Shown here one piece after another: positions 8,385 to 18,178 of a stretch of DNA of 64,000 nucleotides. The notes under the pieces were generated by a model. It was given only the letters and a program-made list of their open reading frames with translations. It made no database searches and had not been told where the DNA came from. The DNA is from Flavimobilis marinus. GTDB lineage: Bacteria; Actinomycetota; Actinomycetes; Actinomycetales; Cellulomonadaceae. The stretch lies in NCBI RefSeq assembly GCF_900113055.1, contig NZ_FONZ01000002.1, forward strand, positions 434,001 through 498,000, read 5' to 3'. Each line of letters begins with the position of its first letter. Position 1 is the first letter of the stretch. The position numbers and the translations under genes were made by a program.

Positions 8385-11063
8385 TCACCACGGCAGGGCC
8401 CGCCGGTCGTCGCCGCTGCGCGAGGCCGGTGCCATCTCGCACCGGGCGCCGAGCACGTGCACCCCCGTCGGGGTGACCACCACCGGGTTGAGCTCGAGGC
8501 TGCGCAGCACCGGGAGCGTGTCAGCCATGCGGGACACCCGCTCGACGATGTCCTCCAGGCCGGCCACGTCCATCGGGGGCAGACCGCGGTACCCGAACAG
8601 GCGGGGAGACGCGCGGACCCCGCGCACCATCGCGTGCACGTCGGTGTCCGTCAGCGGCGGGATGCCGTAGCTCACGTCGTCGAGGAGGTCGACAGCGTCG
8701 CCCGCCAGCCCGAACGACACCACGGGCCCGAACAAGGGGTCCTCCTCCGAGCGGAGCACGCAGGCGACGCCGGAGGGGACCTGGTGCTGCACCTCGAGGG
8801 GCATCGTGGTCCCGAACTGGCGGACCATGAGGTCCTCCATCTGCGCGAAGTGGTCGCGCACCGCGTCGGCGCTCGTGATGTCGAGACGGATCCCGCCGAG
8901 GTCCGCTCGGTGCCGCAGCGACGCGGCGGTGCTCTTCACCACGACCGGCCAGCCCAGCTCCTCGGCCGCCGCGACGGCCTCGTCGGCGTCGGTGACGACC
9001 CGTGAGGGCACGAGCGTGATGCCGTACCCCGCCAGAAGCTCGGCGACCTCGTGCGCCTCGAGCGTCCGGGGGCCGGTCGCGGCGAGAGCCTCGGCTCGCT
9101 CGTGGGCGTCGTCGGCGACCTCCGGTGCGACGTACGTGCCGTGGCCGCGCGCGCGCCACTGCGCGTACCGGACGACCGCCGCGAGCGCGAGCACGGCATC
9201 CTCCGGGGTGGCGTAGGCGGGAACCTGCCACGGGTCGCCCGCAGCCGTCGTGGTGGCGAGGTCCGGAACGAGCCCGTGCCGGCCCAGCACCGAGGCCACG
9301 GTGGGCCGGCCGGTGCGAGCCGCCGCGTGCGCCACGGCCCGGACGAAGCTCGTGCTGCCCGGGCCGAGCACGGGGATGTGCACGGCGACGACCGCGTCGA
9401 CGTCCGCCAGCGCGTAGACGGAGTCGACGGCCGCGCGCACGTCCGCGTCGGCCCAGCCCTCGGGGACGACGCCGGTCGCGGGGACGACGTCGAGCCCGGC
9501 CGACGCGGCAGCCTCGGCGACCAGCGCGGCGAGGGCAGGCGAGCTCGCCACCACCGCGACCCGAGCGCCCGCGGGCAACGGCTGGGTGTCGAGCAGCTGG
9601 GCGATGTCGATCATCTGGTGGGTGTTCTCGGCCCGGATGACCCCAGCCTGGCGCATCATCTCCTCGAGCGTGCCCCGCGGCGCCTGGGTCGCGCGGACCA
9701 CGTGCCCCGGGGGCACGACCTGGCCCGAGCGCCCCGCGGTGACGACGACGACGGGCTTGACGGCAGCGAGCCGCCGCGCGAGCCGGGAGAACTTGCGCGG
9801 GTTACCGATCGACTCCAGGTACAGGCAGGCGACCGTGGTGGCCGTGTCCTCCTGCCAGAACTGCATGAGGTCGTTCCCGGAGACGTCGGCGCGGTTGCCC
9901 GCGGACAGGAACGTCGACAGCCCGAGGCCGCGCCGCTGCAGCGTGGCCAGCAGGGTGACGGCCGTCGGTGCGGACTGGCAGAACACCCCGATGCTGCCCG
10001 CGAGAGGCACGGGTCCGAGCGTCGCGGTGAGCGGCCCGTCGGCGCCCGCCCGCGCGAGACCGTAGGAGCCGGGCCCGACGACGCGCATGCCGGCGAGGTG
10101 GGCGGCACGCAGCAGCCGGCGCTGGCGGTCGAGCCCGGCCGCGCCCGTCTCCGCGTACCCCTCGTTCACGACGACGAGCCCGCGCACCCCGAGCCGCGCG
10201 AGGTCCGGGACGACCTCCAAGAGCTCGTCGGGCGCGAGCGCGACGACCGCGAGGTCGACCGGCCCCGTCACCTCCTCGAGCTCGTGGTGCCCCCGGGCAC
10301 CCGCGGGTACCGGCAGGCCGCTCGCGCGCGGCGCCACTACGTGGACGTCCTCGCCGGCGGCGGCCAGCGGCGCCAGCGACGCGAGCACGCGGGCCGCCGC
10401 CGCCTCGTGCTCCTCGTCACCCACGAGCACCACGACCGAGCGGGCCTCGAGGATCGCGCTCACGCTGCGGGCCTCGGCTCGCCGCTCGCGCTCGGCGACG
10501 ACCGACCGGGAGCGCTCGGTCGGGTCGAGCTCGACGGTGACCGTCACGATGCCGTCGTCCACGTGCTGGGAGACGTCGTACCCGGCGTCGCGGAACACGG
10601 CGAGCATGCGCCCGTTCTGCGGCAGGACCTCGGCGGTGAAGCGCCGCACGCCGCGCTCGCGGGCGGCGGCAGCCACGTGCTCGAGGAGCACCGACCCGAT
10701 GCCGCGGCCCTGCTGGGTGTCGGCGATGTTGAAGGCGACCTCGGCGACGTCGGGCCCGATCTTGTCGTAGCGTGCCACGCCGATGATGTGCTCGGTGTCG
10801 TCGACGGTGCGCAGCGCGACGAGGGCGACCCGGTCGACGTGGTCAACGGTCGTGAAGCGCACGAGGTCCCGCTCGGGGAGCTTCGCCATGGCGGCGAAGA
10901 ACCGCAGATACGTGGAACGCTCCGACTGCGCGACGTGGAAGGCCTGCAGCGCGGGCGCGTCCGAGGGGCGGATCGGACGGATGTGCGTCGTCGTCCCGTC
11001 ACGCAGGACGGCGTCTGCCTCCCACCCGACGGGATAGCCGGTCCCGGTCACGTCGTCGTCCAT
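8385..11063 (-). CDS. GNAT acetyltransferase fused to an NDP-forming acyl-CoA ligase-like module (PatA type)
   Basis: An 892-residue multidomain protein. Residues about 20-180 are a GNAT domain (IRPIRPSDAPALQ, QQGRGIGSVLLEHV). Next come a CoA-binding Rossmann domain (ILEARSVVVLVGD), a succinyl-CoA-ligase-like flavodoxin domain (VFCQSAPTAVTLLA, FLSAGNRADVSGNDLMQFW), and a C-terminal ATP-grasp domain (WPVVVKSTAASLRHR, GPVVSFGLAGDAVD). Actinobacterial proteins of this order act as protein lysine acetyltransferases that control acetyl-CoA synthetase; the ligase half is thought to sense ligands. The expected phosphohistidine loop (SHTGALAG in true ADP-forming ligases) is not recognisable. The ATG at 11063 follows TAGCCT by 6 nt, suggesting a leaderless mRNA. 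First gene of a three-gene operon. Confidence 0.9.
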   Translation of the reverse strand: MDDDVTGTGYPVGWEADAVLRDGTTTHIRPIRPSDAPALQAFHVAQSERSTYLRFFAAMAKLPERDLVRFTTVDHVDRVALVALRTVDDTEHIIGVARYDKIGPDVAEVAFNIADTQQGRGIGSVLLEHVAAAARERGVRRFTAEVLPQNGRMLAVFRDAGYDVSQHVDDGIVTVTVELDPTERSRSVVAERERRAEARSVSAILEARSVVVLVGDEEHEAAAARVLASLAPLAAAGEDVHVVAPRASGLPVPAGARGHHELEEVTGPVDLAVVALAPDELLEVVPDLARLGVRGLVVVNEGYAETGAAGLDRQRRLLRAAHLAGMRVVGPGSYGLARAGADGPLTATLGPVPLAGSIGVFCQSAPTAVTLLATLQRRGLGLSTFLSAGNRADVSGNDLMQFWQEDTATTVACLYLESIGNPRKFSRLARRLAAVKPVVVVTAGRSGQVVPPGHVVRATQAPRGTLEEMMRQAGVIRAENTHQMIDIAQLLDTQPLPAGARVAVVASSPALAALVAEAAASAGLDVVPATGVVPEGWADADVRAAVDSVYALADVDAVVAVHIPVLGPGSTSFVRAVAHAAARTGRPTVASVLGRHGLVPDLATTTAAGDPWQVPAYATPEDAVLALAAVVRYAQWRARGHGTYVAPEVADDAHERAEALAATGPRTLEAHEVAELLAGYGITLVPSRVVTDADEAVAAAEELGWPVVVKSTAASLRHRADLGGIRLDITSADAVRDHFAQMEDLMVRQFGTTMPLEVQHQVPSGVACVLRSEEDPLFGPVVSFGLAGDAVDLLDDVSYGIPPLTDTDVHAMVRGVRASPRLFGYRGLPPMDVAGLEDIVERVSRMADTLPVLRSLELNPVVVTPTGVHVLGARCEMAPASRSGDDRRALPW

Positions 11064-11069
11064 GAGGCC

Positions 11070-11075
11070 AGGCTA
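11070..11075 (-). promoter_or_regulatory. Predicted -10 element of the GNAT-ligase operon (leaderless)
   Basis: TAGCCT on the minus strand, six bases before the ATG at 11063; no ribosome site between. Confidence 0.5.
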
Positions 11076-11200
11076 TGCGGTCCCGCCCACGGCCGGTGCG
11101 GCGCGCCTGGCTCGGGGCACCACGGACAGCGGCGACAATGGACGCCGGACCGCCGCAGCCACCGCGCGGCGCCGCACCCGACGAAGGAGACCACGCACGC

Positions 11201-13660
11201 ATGACGCCGCGGAACGCGAAGACCGACGCCGCCGGTGACGTCCCCGAGAAGATCGTCGACATCGACGTCACCACGGAGATGGAAGGCTCGTTCCTCGAGT
11301 ACGCCTACTCCGTGATCTATGCGCGGGCGCTGCCCGACGCCCGGGACGGCCTCAAGCCGGTGCAGCGACGGATCCTGTTCCAGATGTCCGACATGGGGCT
11401 GCGCCCCGACCGCGCGTACGTGAAGTCGGCGCGCGTCGTCGGCGAGGTGATGGGCAAGCTCCACCCGCACGGCGACACCGCGATCTACGACACCCTCGTG
11501 CGGATGGCCCAGGACTTCACCCTGCGCCTGCCGATGGTGGACGGCCACGGGAACTTCGGCTCGCTCGACGACGGCCCGGCCGCGGCGCGGTACACCGAGG
11601 CGCGCCTCGCGCCCGCGTCGCTCGCGATGACCGCCGACCTCACCGAGGACGTCGTCGACTTCGTCCCGAACTACGACAACAAGCTGACCCAGCCCGAGGT
11701 CCTGCCCGCCGCGATCCCCGCGCTGCTGGTCAACGGCGCCTCCGGCATCGCCGTCGGCATGGCCACGAACATGGCGCCGCACAACCTCGTCGAGGTCGTG
11801 GCCGCCGCCCGCCACCTGATCGCGCACCCCGACGCGACCGTCGAGGACCTCATGCGGTTCGTGCCGGGCCCGGACCTGCCCACGGGAGGCAAGATCGTCG
11901 GGCTCGAGGGCGTGCGCGACGCCCACCGCACCGGCCGCGGCTCGTTCCGCACCCGCGCCACCACCCGGATCGAGAACGTCAGCGCCAAGCGCAAGGGCAT
12001 CATCGTCACCGAGCTGCCCTACCTCGTGGGCCCGGAGAAGGTGATCGAGAAGATCAAGGAGGGCGTGCAGAACAAGCGCCTCACCGGGATCACCGCGGTC
12101 ATGGACCTCACGGACCGCAGCCACGGCCTGCGCCTCGTCATCGAGATCAAGAACGGGTTCAACCCGGACGCGGTCCTCGAGCAGCTGTACCGGCTGACCC
12201 CGATGGAGGACTCCTTCGGGATCAACAACGTCGCGCTCGTCGACGGCCAGCCGCGCACCCTGGGCCTGCGCGAGCTCGTCCGGGTGTGGGTGGACCACCG
12301 CATCGACGTCGTCAAGCGACGCTGCGAGTACCGGCTGGGCCGCAAGCGCGACCGGCTGCACCTCGTCGACGGCCTGCTCGTGGCGATCCTCGACATCGAC
12401 GAGGTCATCGAGGTCATCCGCACCTCGGACGACTCCGAGACCGCCCGCGGTCGGCTGCGCACCGTCTTCGACCTCTCGGAGGCGCAGGCCGAGTACATCC
12501 TCGAGCTGCGCCTGCGGCGCCTGACCAAGTTCTCGCGCATCGAGCTCGAGGCCGAGCAGGCGGCGCTGCGGGCGGAGATCGCCGAGCTCGAGGAGATCCT
12601 CGCCTCCGACGCGCGGCTGCGCGGGGTCGTCAGCGAGGAGATGGCCGAGGTCGCCCGGGTGCACGGCACGCCTCGCCGCACGGTGCTCCTGGAGTCCTCG
12701 GGCCAGAACGCCCCCGCCGGGCGCAGCGCGTCGTCCGCGATGCCGCTCGAGATCGCCGACTCTCCCTGCTGGGTGCTGCTGTCCGGCACGGACCTCCTCG
12801 CGCGCACGGCCTCCGGGGACGAGCCCGTGCGTGAGGAGCAGCGGCGCGCGCACGACGTCCTGCGCTCGACGGTCGCGTGCACGGCCCGCGGGCAGGTCGG
12901 CGCGGTGACCAGCCGCGGCCGCGTCGTGCGCGTCGACGTGCTCGACCTCCCGACGCTGCCGGCGACCGAAGGAGCACCCTCGCTCTCGGGCGCGGTCCCT
13001 GTCTCGGAGATCGTGGAGCTCGAGGCCGGCGAGCGCATCCTGGCGCTGACGTCGCTCGACTCGTTCGCGCCGACGCTCGCGCTGGGCACGGCCCAGGGCA
13101 TCGTCAAGCGCGTCGCGCAGGGAGACGTGCCCGCCGGACGCGACTCCTGGACGGCGATCACGCTGAAGGAGGGCGACGAGGTCGTGGGGGCCGCCGCCTG
13201 CACGAGCGACGACGAGCTGGTCCTGGTGGCGTCCGACGCCTCGCTGCTGCACTTCCCCGCGTCGCTCGTGCGTCCGCAGGGGCGCACCGCGGGCGGGATG
13301 GCGGGCATCAAGCTCGGCCCGGGCGCGCACGTGGTGCACTTCGGCGTCGTTCCCGCAGGGCACGCCTCAGACGCGGTCGTGGTCACTGTCGCCGGTGTCT
13401 CGGGCGCGCTGCCGGGAACCGAGACCGGCTCGGCCAAGGTCACGCCCTACCCGCTCTATCCCGCCAAGGGCCGGGCGACCGGCGGCGTGCGCTCGCACCG
13501 CTTCCTCAAGGGCGAGGACACGCTCGTGGGCGCCTGGGTCGGAGCCGCGCCCGCGCACGGGATCGGCGCAGGCGGGCAGAGCGTCGACCTGCCGGAGCCC
13601 ACCGAGCGTCGCGACGGCTCAGGCACCCCGCTGCCTGCCCCGCTGCACGCGATCGGGTGA
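11201..13660 (+). CDS. parC: DNA topoisomerase IV (gyrase-type) subunit A
   Basis: An 819-residue type IIA topoisomerase A subunit that cleaves and religates DNA with ParE. The winged-helix domain has the quinolone-determining stretch [10 protein letters not shown] (Thr93, Asp97 at the usual Ser83/Asp87 positions) and the catalytic Tyr131 in AARYTEARL; a coiled-coil region ([21 protein letters not shown]) follows, then a beta-pinwheel C-terminal domain. No clear QRRGGKG gyrase box is found (closest QGRTAGGM), which, with a nearby parE and sigA, favours topoisomerase IV over gyrase; Streptomyces has its parC/parE around hrdB as well. ATG at 11201 has AAGGAGA 10 nt upstream. Upstream 11064-11200 holds the divergent promoters (GACAAT at 11134 is a candidate -10). 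Confidence 0.92.
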   Translation: MTPRNAKTDAAGDVPEKIVDIDVTTEMEGSFLEYAYSVIYARALPDARDGLKPVQRRILFQMSDMGLRPDRAYVKSARVVGEVMGKLHPHGDTAIYDTLVRMAQDFTLRLPMVDGHGNFGSLDDGPAAARYTEARLAPASLAMTADLTEDVVDFVPNYDNKLTQPEVLPAAIPALLVNGASGIAVGMATNMAPHNLVEVVAAARHLIAHPDATVEDLMRFVPGPDLPTGGKIVGLEGVRDAHRTGRGSFRTRATTRIENVSAKRKGIIVTELPYLVGPEKVIEKIKEGVQNKRLTGITAVMDLTDRSHGLRLVIEIKNGFNPDAVLEQLYRLTPMEDSFGINNVALVDGQPRTLGLRELVRVWVDHRIDVVKRRCEYRLGRKRDRLHLVDGLLVAILDIDEVIEVIRTSDDSETARGRLRTVFDLSEAQAEYILELRLRRLTKFSRIELEAEQAALRAEIAELEEILASDARLRGVVSEEMAEVARVHGTPRRTVLLESSGQNAPAGRSASSAMPLEIADSPCWVLLSGTDLLARTASGDEPVREEQRRAHDVLRSTVACTARGQVGAVTSRGRVVRVDVLDLPTLPATEGAPSLSGAVPVSEIVELEAGERILALTSLDSFAPTLALGTAQGIVKRVAQGDVPAGRDSWTAITLKEGDEVVGAAACTSDDELVLVASDASLLHFPASLVRPQGRTAGGMAGIKLGPGAHVVHFGVVPAGHASDAVVVTVAGVSGALPGTETGSAKVTPYPLYPAKGRATGGVRSHRFLKGEDTLVGAWVGAAPAHGIGAGGQSVDLPEPTERRDGSGTPLPAPLHAIG

Positions 13661-13678
13661 CGACCCTGCCGACGGCTC

Positions 13679-14380
13679 TCAGGCCCGGGCGGGCACCGGG
13701 GCGCTGGGGCGGCGGACGGCTCCGCGCAGGCTCGCTCCCAGGAGGCGGAGCACGCCGACCGCGATGAGCGCCTGAGCGCTGATGTAGGTGAGCATGACCC
13801 AGAAACCCATGGCGGGGATCTGCACCTCGGGTGCGAACGCCCGGAGCGCGATCAGAGAGTCGGACACGAGGAACACGAGCCCACCGACCCCGACCGTGCG
13901 CGAGACCCCCGTCGCGAGGACCGACATGCTGAACAGGCACAGTCCGTAGACCACCACCGGGCCCAGCAGCGGCCCCGCCTGCTCCCCGCAGAGCGCCACC
14001 AGCCCGATCAGGGCCGCCGCGTACACGCCGAGCACCCATGGCCGCCGGACCGCTACGGACGAGCGGCGGAAGGGCCAGAACGCGACGATCAGCACGATCT
14101 GCGCGACCAGGAAGAAGCCGACCATCGCGAGGAAGCCAGCGTCGCCTTCGAGGAGGCGCGGGACGGCGTCGCCGAGCCAGGAGAACCCCAGCGCGACGAG
14201 CAGGAGCCTGACGAGCCGCTCGCGGCGGCCCGGACCCGCCGTCAGCGCGACGTAGGCCGCCAGCGCGGGCATCAGCAGCACCTGCGTGACGTCCGCGAGG
14301 AGGTCGCGGTTCCCCAGCAAGGCCGCGAGGTGCACGAGCGATACCCCGACGCTCACCCCGATCGCCACCCGTGTCGTCAT
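13679..14380 (-). CDS. Lysoplasmalogenase (YhhN/TMEM86 family) membrane protein
   Basis: About 233 residues with seven to eight hydrophobic segments. The family-specific polar residues inside the membrane are present: LGFSWLGDAVPRL and FLVSDSLIAL. Characterised YhhN/TMEM86 proteins hydrolyse the vinyl-ether bond of lysoplasmalogens; whether this bacterium makes plasmalogens is not evident here. Start choice: a GTG at 14419 is part of a probable TAGGGT -10 hexamer (14418-14423), so the transcript likely begins after it; GTG 14389 or ATG 14380 (used) are then the candidates, with GGGGGTGG upstream. The protein contains no lysine. It converges with parC, 18 bp apart. Confidence 0.8.
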   Translation of the reverse strand: MTTRVAIGVSVGVSLVHLAALLGNRDLLADVTQVLLMPALAAYVALTAGPGRRERLVRLLLVALGFSWLGDAVPRLLEGDAGFLAMVGFFLVAQIVLIVAFWPFRRSSVAVRRPWVLGVYAAALIGLVALCGEQAGPLLGPVVVYGLCLFSMSVLATGVSRTVGVGGLVFLVSDSLIALRAFAPEVQIPAMGFWVMLTYISAQALIAVGVLRLLGASLRGAVRRPSAPVPARA

Positions 14381-14417
14381 CGTCCGCACCGTGCCACCCC
14401 CGTCGTCGATGGCGGTC

Positions 14418-14423
14418 ACCCTA
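14418..14423 (-). promoter_or_regulatory. Predicted -10 element of the lysoplasmalogenase-like gene
   Basis: TAGGGT on the minus strand. It overlaps the farthest upstream GTG codon, which argues against that codon as the start. Confidence 0.4.
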
Positions 14424-14470
14424 GCGCGTGGCGAGGGCGCCCGTGGCCAGCACGGCCACGGGCGGCGCCG

Positions 14471-15496
14471 TCACAGCTCGATCGTGTAGGTGCGGCTCAT
14501 GTGCGTCTGGCGGTAGCCGAGCGACGCGTAGAGGTCGTGCGCCCCCGAGGGGTTCTTCGTGTCCACCTCCAGCTGGGCGTACTCGACGCCGTCGGCCTGG
14601 TAGGCACGCATCGCCTCGGTCAGCAGGGCGGGCGCGAGGCGCCGGCCACGGTACTCGCGACGGACCCCGAGGAGCTCGGTGTAGCCGGTCGAGTACCCGA
14701 CGACGTCCCACACGTGGTCGTACCGGCCCGAGACGAGGTAGGCCGCGACGTGCGGCTGCTCGGACGCGTCCTCGTCGAGGACCGCGAAGGTCCACTGCGG
14801 CGCGAACGTGGCGCGGCCCTTGGCCCATGACTCCGGCGTGGACGGCTCGCTGCCCCAGTGGTCGCGGAACGCGTCGTTGTGCGCGAGCCGGATCGCGTCG
14901 TCGATCTCCTCGCTCCAGGGCACGACGCGCAGCCCGCGGGCGAGCGTCGGCGGCTCGGGCAGCGGCTCGGACAGGTCGCGGCGCACCACGGACCAGTACC
15001 GGCCGACCGTGAACCCCGCCGTCTCGAACAACTCCTGGCGGGCGGTGTCCCCGTCCGCACAGTCGACCGCGAGGCGAGCCGGCAGCTCCTTGCCCTCGGC
15101 GACGAGCATCTGCCTGCCGCGCGCGACGAGCCAGGCCAGCAGCGCGGTGCCGATCCCGCGGCCCCGGACGTCCGGGTGCACGGTGCCCGACAGGAACGCC
15201 CGCACGGTCCGGGTGTCCCCCGGCTTGATCTCCGCCCAGCCGGCGGCGCGCAGCACCCCGGCGCCGTCGACACCCGCCACCGCGTCCGTCTCGAAGTTCT
15301 TCCAGGGCCCCTCGAAGATTTCGGTGACCTCGTCGCGGGACGTCCGGTGCGGCGCCTCGTCGGCGACCTCGGAGGCGTCCAGCAGCGCGTGCAGGGCGTC
15401 TGCGTCGGCGGCCGCGAGCGGGCGCCAGGTCAGGTGTTCGGTGGGAAGCTCGGGCAGGGTTTCGGGCGCAGCGACGCGGCGGTTGATGGGGGTCAT
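14471..15496 (-). CDS. Tandem GNAT-domain acetyltransferase
   Basis: A 341-residue protein with two GNAT folds. Each has an acetyl-CoA pyrophosphate loop: TVHPDVRGRGIGTALLAW in the first half and LGVRREYRGRRLAPALL in the second. The second half ends with the typical YASLGYRQTHMSRTYTIEL strand. Tandem GNATs include mycothiol synthase and antibiotic acetyltransferases, but nothing here fixes the substrate. ATG at 15496 lies six bases after TAAAGT with no ribosome site, so it is probably leaderless and monocistronic. The downstream gap 14381-14470 shows only a short GC-rich stretch. Confidence 0.87.
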   Translation of the reverse strand: MTPINRRVAAPETLPELPTEHLTWRPLAAADADALHALLDASEVADEAPHRTSRDEVTEIFEGPWKNFETDAVAGVDGAGVLRAAGWAEIKPGDTRTVRAFLSGTVHPDVRGRGIGTALLAWLVARGRQMLVAEGKELPARLAVDCADGDTARQELFETAGFTVGRYWSVVRRDLSEPLPEPPTLARGLRVVPWSEEIDDAIRLAHNDAFRDHWGSEPSTPESWAKGRATFAPQWTFAVLDEDASEQPHVAAYLVSGRYDHVWDVVGYSTGYTELLGVRREYRGRRLAPALLTEAMRAYQADGVEYAQLEVDTKNPSGAHDLYASLGYRQTHMSRTYTIEL

Positions 15497-15502
15497 CCGA
15501 CC

Positions 15503-15508
15503 ACTTTA
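15503..15508 (-). promoter_or_regulatory. Predicted -10 element of the tandem GNAT gene (leaderless)
   Basis: TAAAGT on the minus strand six bases before the ATG at 15496. Confidence 0.5.
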
Positions 15509-15569
15509 GGGTCCGGGCTCCCCGCAGCGCACGCCTGGCGGGTCGCTCCGCGCGTCGCTCCGGGCTCGG

Positions 15570-17699
15570 TCAGGCGTCGATCTTGGCCCGGTCGAGCTCC
15601 TGCGCGCCGGCCACGATGAACTCCTTGCGCGGAGCGACATCGGACCCCATGAGGAGCTCGAACACGCGCTCCGCGCGCTCGGCGTCGGACAGCGTCACGC
15701 GGCGCAGCGTGCGGAACTTGGGGTCCATCGTGGTCTCTGCGAGCTGGTCGGCGTCCATCTCCCCGAGGCCCTTGTACCGCTGGATGTCGTCCTTGTAGCG
15801 GCGTCCGGACTTGTCCAGCTTCTTGAGCGTCGCGTTGAGCTCAGCCTCCGAGTACGTGTAGATGTACTCGTTCTTGCGGGAGCCGGCGCCGATCACCTCG
15901 ACGCGGTGCAGCGGCGGGACCGCCGCGAACACACGACCCGCGTCGACCATGGGACGCATGTAGCGGAAGAAGAGCGTCAGCAGAAGCGTGCGGATGTGCG
16001 CGCCGTCGACGTCGGCGTCCGTCATCAGGACGACCTTGCCGTAGCGCGCGGCCTCCAGGTCGAACGAGCGGCCCGAGCCGGCTCCCAGCACCTGGATGAT
16101 CGCGGCGCACTCCGCGTTGCGCAGCATGTCGGAGATGGAGGCCTTCTGGACGTTGAGGATCTTCCCGCGGATGGGCAGCAGCGCCTGGAAGTCCGACGAG
16201 CGTGCGAGCTTGGCTGTCCCCAGCGCGCTGTCACCCTCGACGATGAAGAGCTCCGAGCGTTCGACGTCGTCGGACCGGCAGTCGGCCAGCTTCGCGGGCA
16301 GGGACGAGGTCTCGAGCGCGTTCTTGCGGCGCGAGATCTCCTTCTGCTTGCGCGCCGAGAGCCGGGCGCGCATCTCCGCCACGACCTTGTCCAGCAGGAG
16401 CGAGGCCTGGGACTTGTCGTCCCGCTTGGGCGAGGTCAGGATCGCGCCGAGCTGGGTCTCCACGACCTTGGCGACGATGGCCCGGACCGGTGCCGTACCG
16501 AGGACCTCCTTGGTCTGCCCCTCGAACTGCGGCTCCGCGAGACGCACGGTCACCACGGCGGTCAGGCCGGCGAGCACGTCGTCCTTCTCGATGCGCTCGG
16601 CCGAGTCCTTCGTGGAGACCTTCAGGCGTCGCGCGTTGATCTCGACCTGCTTGCGCAGGAGCTTCAGCAGCCCAGCCTCGAAGCCGGCGGCGTGCGAGCC
16701 ACCCTTCGGGGTCGCGATGATGTTCACGTACGTCCGGACGGTCGTGTCGTAGCCATGACCCCACCGCATCGCGATGTCGACCTCACACTCACGCTCGACC
16801 TCGGTCGGCACGAGGTGCCCGACCGCATCCAGCACGGGGACGGTCTCCGTGAACGTGCCCGACCCCGTGAGCTTCCAGGTCGCGGTCACCGGCGCGTCGG
16901 GCGCGAGGAACTCGACGTAGTCCACGGTCCCGCCGTGGTGCACGAAGGTCTCCTCGTGCGGCCCCTCGGCCCCCGGTGTTCCGGGCATGCCGCGCTCGTC
17001 TCGCAGGGTGATCGTCAGGCCGGGCACGAGGAACGTCGTCTGACGGATGCGCTCGACGAGGTCCTCGTAGGAGAAGACCGCCGTCTTGGGGAACACCTGG
17101 CGGTCAGCCCAGTACCGCACGCGCGTGCCGGTGCGGCCGCGGGCGACCTTGCCCACGACGGCGAGCTCGGAGCCCGACACGAAGGGCGTGAACGGGGCGT
17201 CCGGCGTGGGGCCTGCCTTCGGGTCCGCGAACGTGCCCGGCTCGCCGCGGTGGAACGTCATGCGGTGGGTCTTGCCGCCGCGGTCCACCTCGACGTCCAG
17301 CCGGGCCGAGAGCGCGTTGACGACGGACGCTCCGACGCCGTGCAGGCCGCCGGACGCCGTGTACGAGCCCCCGCCGAACTTCCCACCGGCGTGCAGCTTG
17401 GTGAACACGACCTCGACGCCGGTGAGGCCGGTCTTGGGCTCGAGGTCCACGGGGATGCCGCGTCCGTCGTCCCGCACGGTCACCGAGCCGTCGGGGTGCA
17501 GCACGACGTCGATCGCGGTGCAGTGCCCACCGAGCGCCTCGTCGACGGAGTTGTCGATGATCTCCCACAGGCAGTGCATGAGACCGCGCGAGTCGGTCGA
17601 GCCGATGTACATGCCGGGGCGCTTGCGCACCGCCTCGAGCCCCTCGAGCACGGAGAGGTGACGGGCGTTGTAGCTGGACTCGTTCAGGACGCTGGACAC
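15570..17699 (-). CDS. parE: DNA topoisomerase IV (gyrase-type) subunit B
   Basis: A 709-residue ATPase/TOPRIM subunit. The GHKL ATPase domain has EIIDNSVDEALGG, DDGRGIPV and GLHGVGASVVNALS; the transducer follows; the TOPRIM domain has EGDSALGTAKLARS and DADVDGAHIRTLLLT; the C-terminus has QRYKGLGEMDADQL. EGDSALG in place of the GyrB EGDSAGG is common in actinobacterial ParE. Start is GTG at 17699, placing SSVLNESSYNARHLSVLEGL at the N-terminus, with AAGGTGGGG as a good ribosome site a few bases upstream; the longer upstream frame is dismissed. It pairs with parC 2 kb away and diverges from a small zinc protein, as in Streptomyces near hrdB. Confidence 0.94.
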   Translation of the reverse strand: MSSVLNESSYNARHLSVLEGLEAVRKRPGMYIGSTDSRGLMHCLWEIIDNSVDEALGGHCTAIDVVLHPDGSVTVRDDGRGIPVDLEPKTGLTGVEVVFTKLHAGGKFGGGSYTASGGLHGVGASVVNALSARLDVEVDRGGKTHRMTFHRGEPGTFADPKAGPTPDAPFTPFVSGSELAVVGKVARGRTGTRVRYWADRQVFPKTAVFSYEDLVERIRQTTFLVPGLTITLRDERGMPGTPGAEGPHEETFVHHGGTVDYVEFLAPDAPVTATWKLTGSGTFTETVPVLDAVGHLVPTEVERECEVDIAMRWGHGYDTTVRTYVNIIATPKGGSHAAGFEAGLLKLLRKQVEINARRLKVSTKDSAERIEKDDVLAGLTAVVTVRLAEPQFEGQTKEVLGTAPVRAIVAKVVETQLGAILTSPKRDDKSQASLLLDKVVAEMRARLSARKQKEISRRKNALETSSLPAKLADCRSDDVERSELFIVEGDSALGTAKLARSSDFQALLPIRGKILNVQKASISDMLRNAECAAIIQVLGAGSGRSFDLEAARYGKVVLMTDADVDGAHIRTLLLTLFFRYMRPMVDAGRVFAAVPPLHRVEVIGAGSRKNEYIYTYSEAELNATLKKLDKSGRRYKDDIQRYKGLGEMDADQLAETTMDPKFRTLRRVTLSDAERAERVFELLMGSDVAPRKEFIVAGAQELDRAKIDA

Positions 17700-17842
17700 A
17701 AGGCCCCACCTTAGTTCGAGACCCCGACACTCCCGGGCTCGCCATGCCGCCGACCACGCGCCGGCTCGGTGCCGACTACGCGGGTGGCGAAACTGTGACC
17801 TTTTCAGGAGGCGGAGCCGCGCAACGATGGTTGGATAGCAGC

Positions 17843-18055
17843 ATGAACACCACGACGAGCGCACCGCTGACCGTAGCCGATCGGTGTGACCGCTGCGGCG
17901 CCCAGGCGTACGTGAAGGTCACCCTTCCCGCAGGCGAGCTCCTCTTCTGCGCGCACCACGCCCGCGCCCACGCCCCGGCGTTCGAGGACATCGCGGTCGA
18001 CATCCAGGACGAGACCGACAAGCTGCTGGCCGAGGAGAGCGCCGGCGTCCACTGA
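17843..18055 (+). CDS. Small zinc-finger-like protein (DUF7455-type)
   Basis: A 70-residue protein: CDRCGAQAYVKVTLPAG then LLFCAHHARAHAP. CxxC plus CxHH gives four potential zinc ligands. This small gene sits between parE and the principal sigma factor in other actinobacteria too; its role is unknown. ATG at 17843 gives the conserved short N-terminus (MNTTTSAPLTVADRC); an in-frame ATG 99 bp earlier is rejected. A GGA lies about 8 nt upstream. The 143 bp before it (17700-17842) must hold both its promoter and that of parE, but no clear hexamers stand out. A 15-bp palindrome terminates it. Confidence 0.82.
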   Translation: MNTTTSAPLTVADRCDRCGAQAYVKVTLPAGELLFCAHHARAHAPAFEDIAVDIQDETDKLLAEESAGVH

Positions 18056-18077
18056 CGTCGCTCTCGCTCGAGGTCGG

Positions 18078-18107
18078 AGGCCGGCCACCCCGCGGGGTGG
18101 CCGGCCT
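18078..18107. terminator. Strong hairpin terminator
   Basis: A perfect 15-bp palindrome (AGGCCGGCCACCCCG with its complement, 18078-18092/18093-18107) followed by TT, 22 bp after the small zinc protein. Confidence 0.8.
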
Positions 18108-18132
18108 TCGGCGTCCTACGCAGGCTCTCCCC

Positions 18133-18138
18133 TATGCT
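18133..18138 (+). promoter_or_regulatory. Possible -10 element of the enoyl-CoA isomerase-like gene
   Basis: TATGCT, 41 bp before the GTG at 18179; would give a leader of about 34 nt containing the AAGGAGG ribosome site. Confidence 0.35.
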
Positions 18139-18178
18139 CGGCTCCGACGCCGGGAGGTCCGGCGCGCAAGGAGGCACT

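Noticed and set aside
11077-11200. An N-terminal extension of ParC from an in-frame start upstream
   Set aside because: The AAGGAGA site and conserved N-terminus support ATG 11201; the extension has shadow composition and lies in the promoter region.
9051-11204. A 717-residue open frame antisense to the GNAT-ligase
   Set aside because: Composition is that of a shadow frame and the opposite strand encodes a well-supported multidomain protein.
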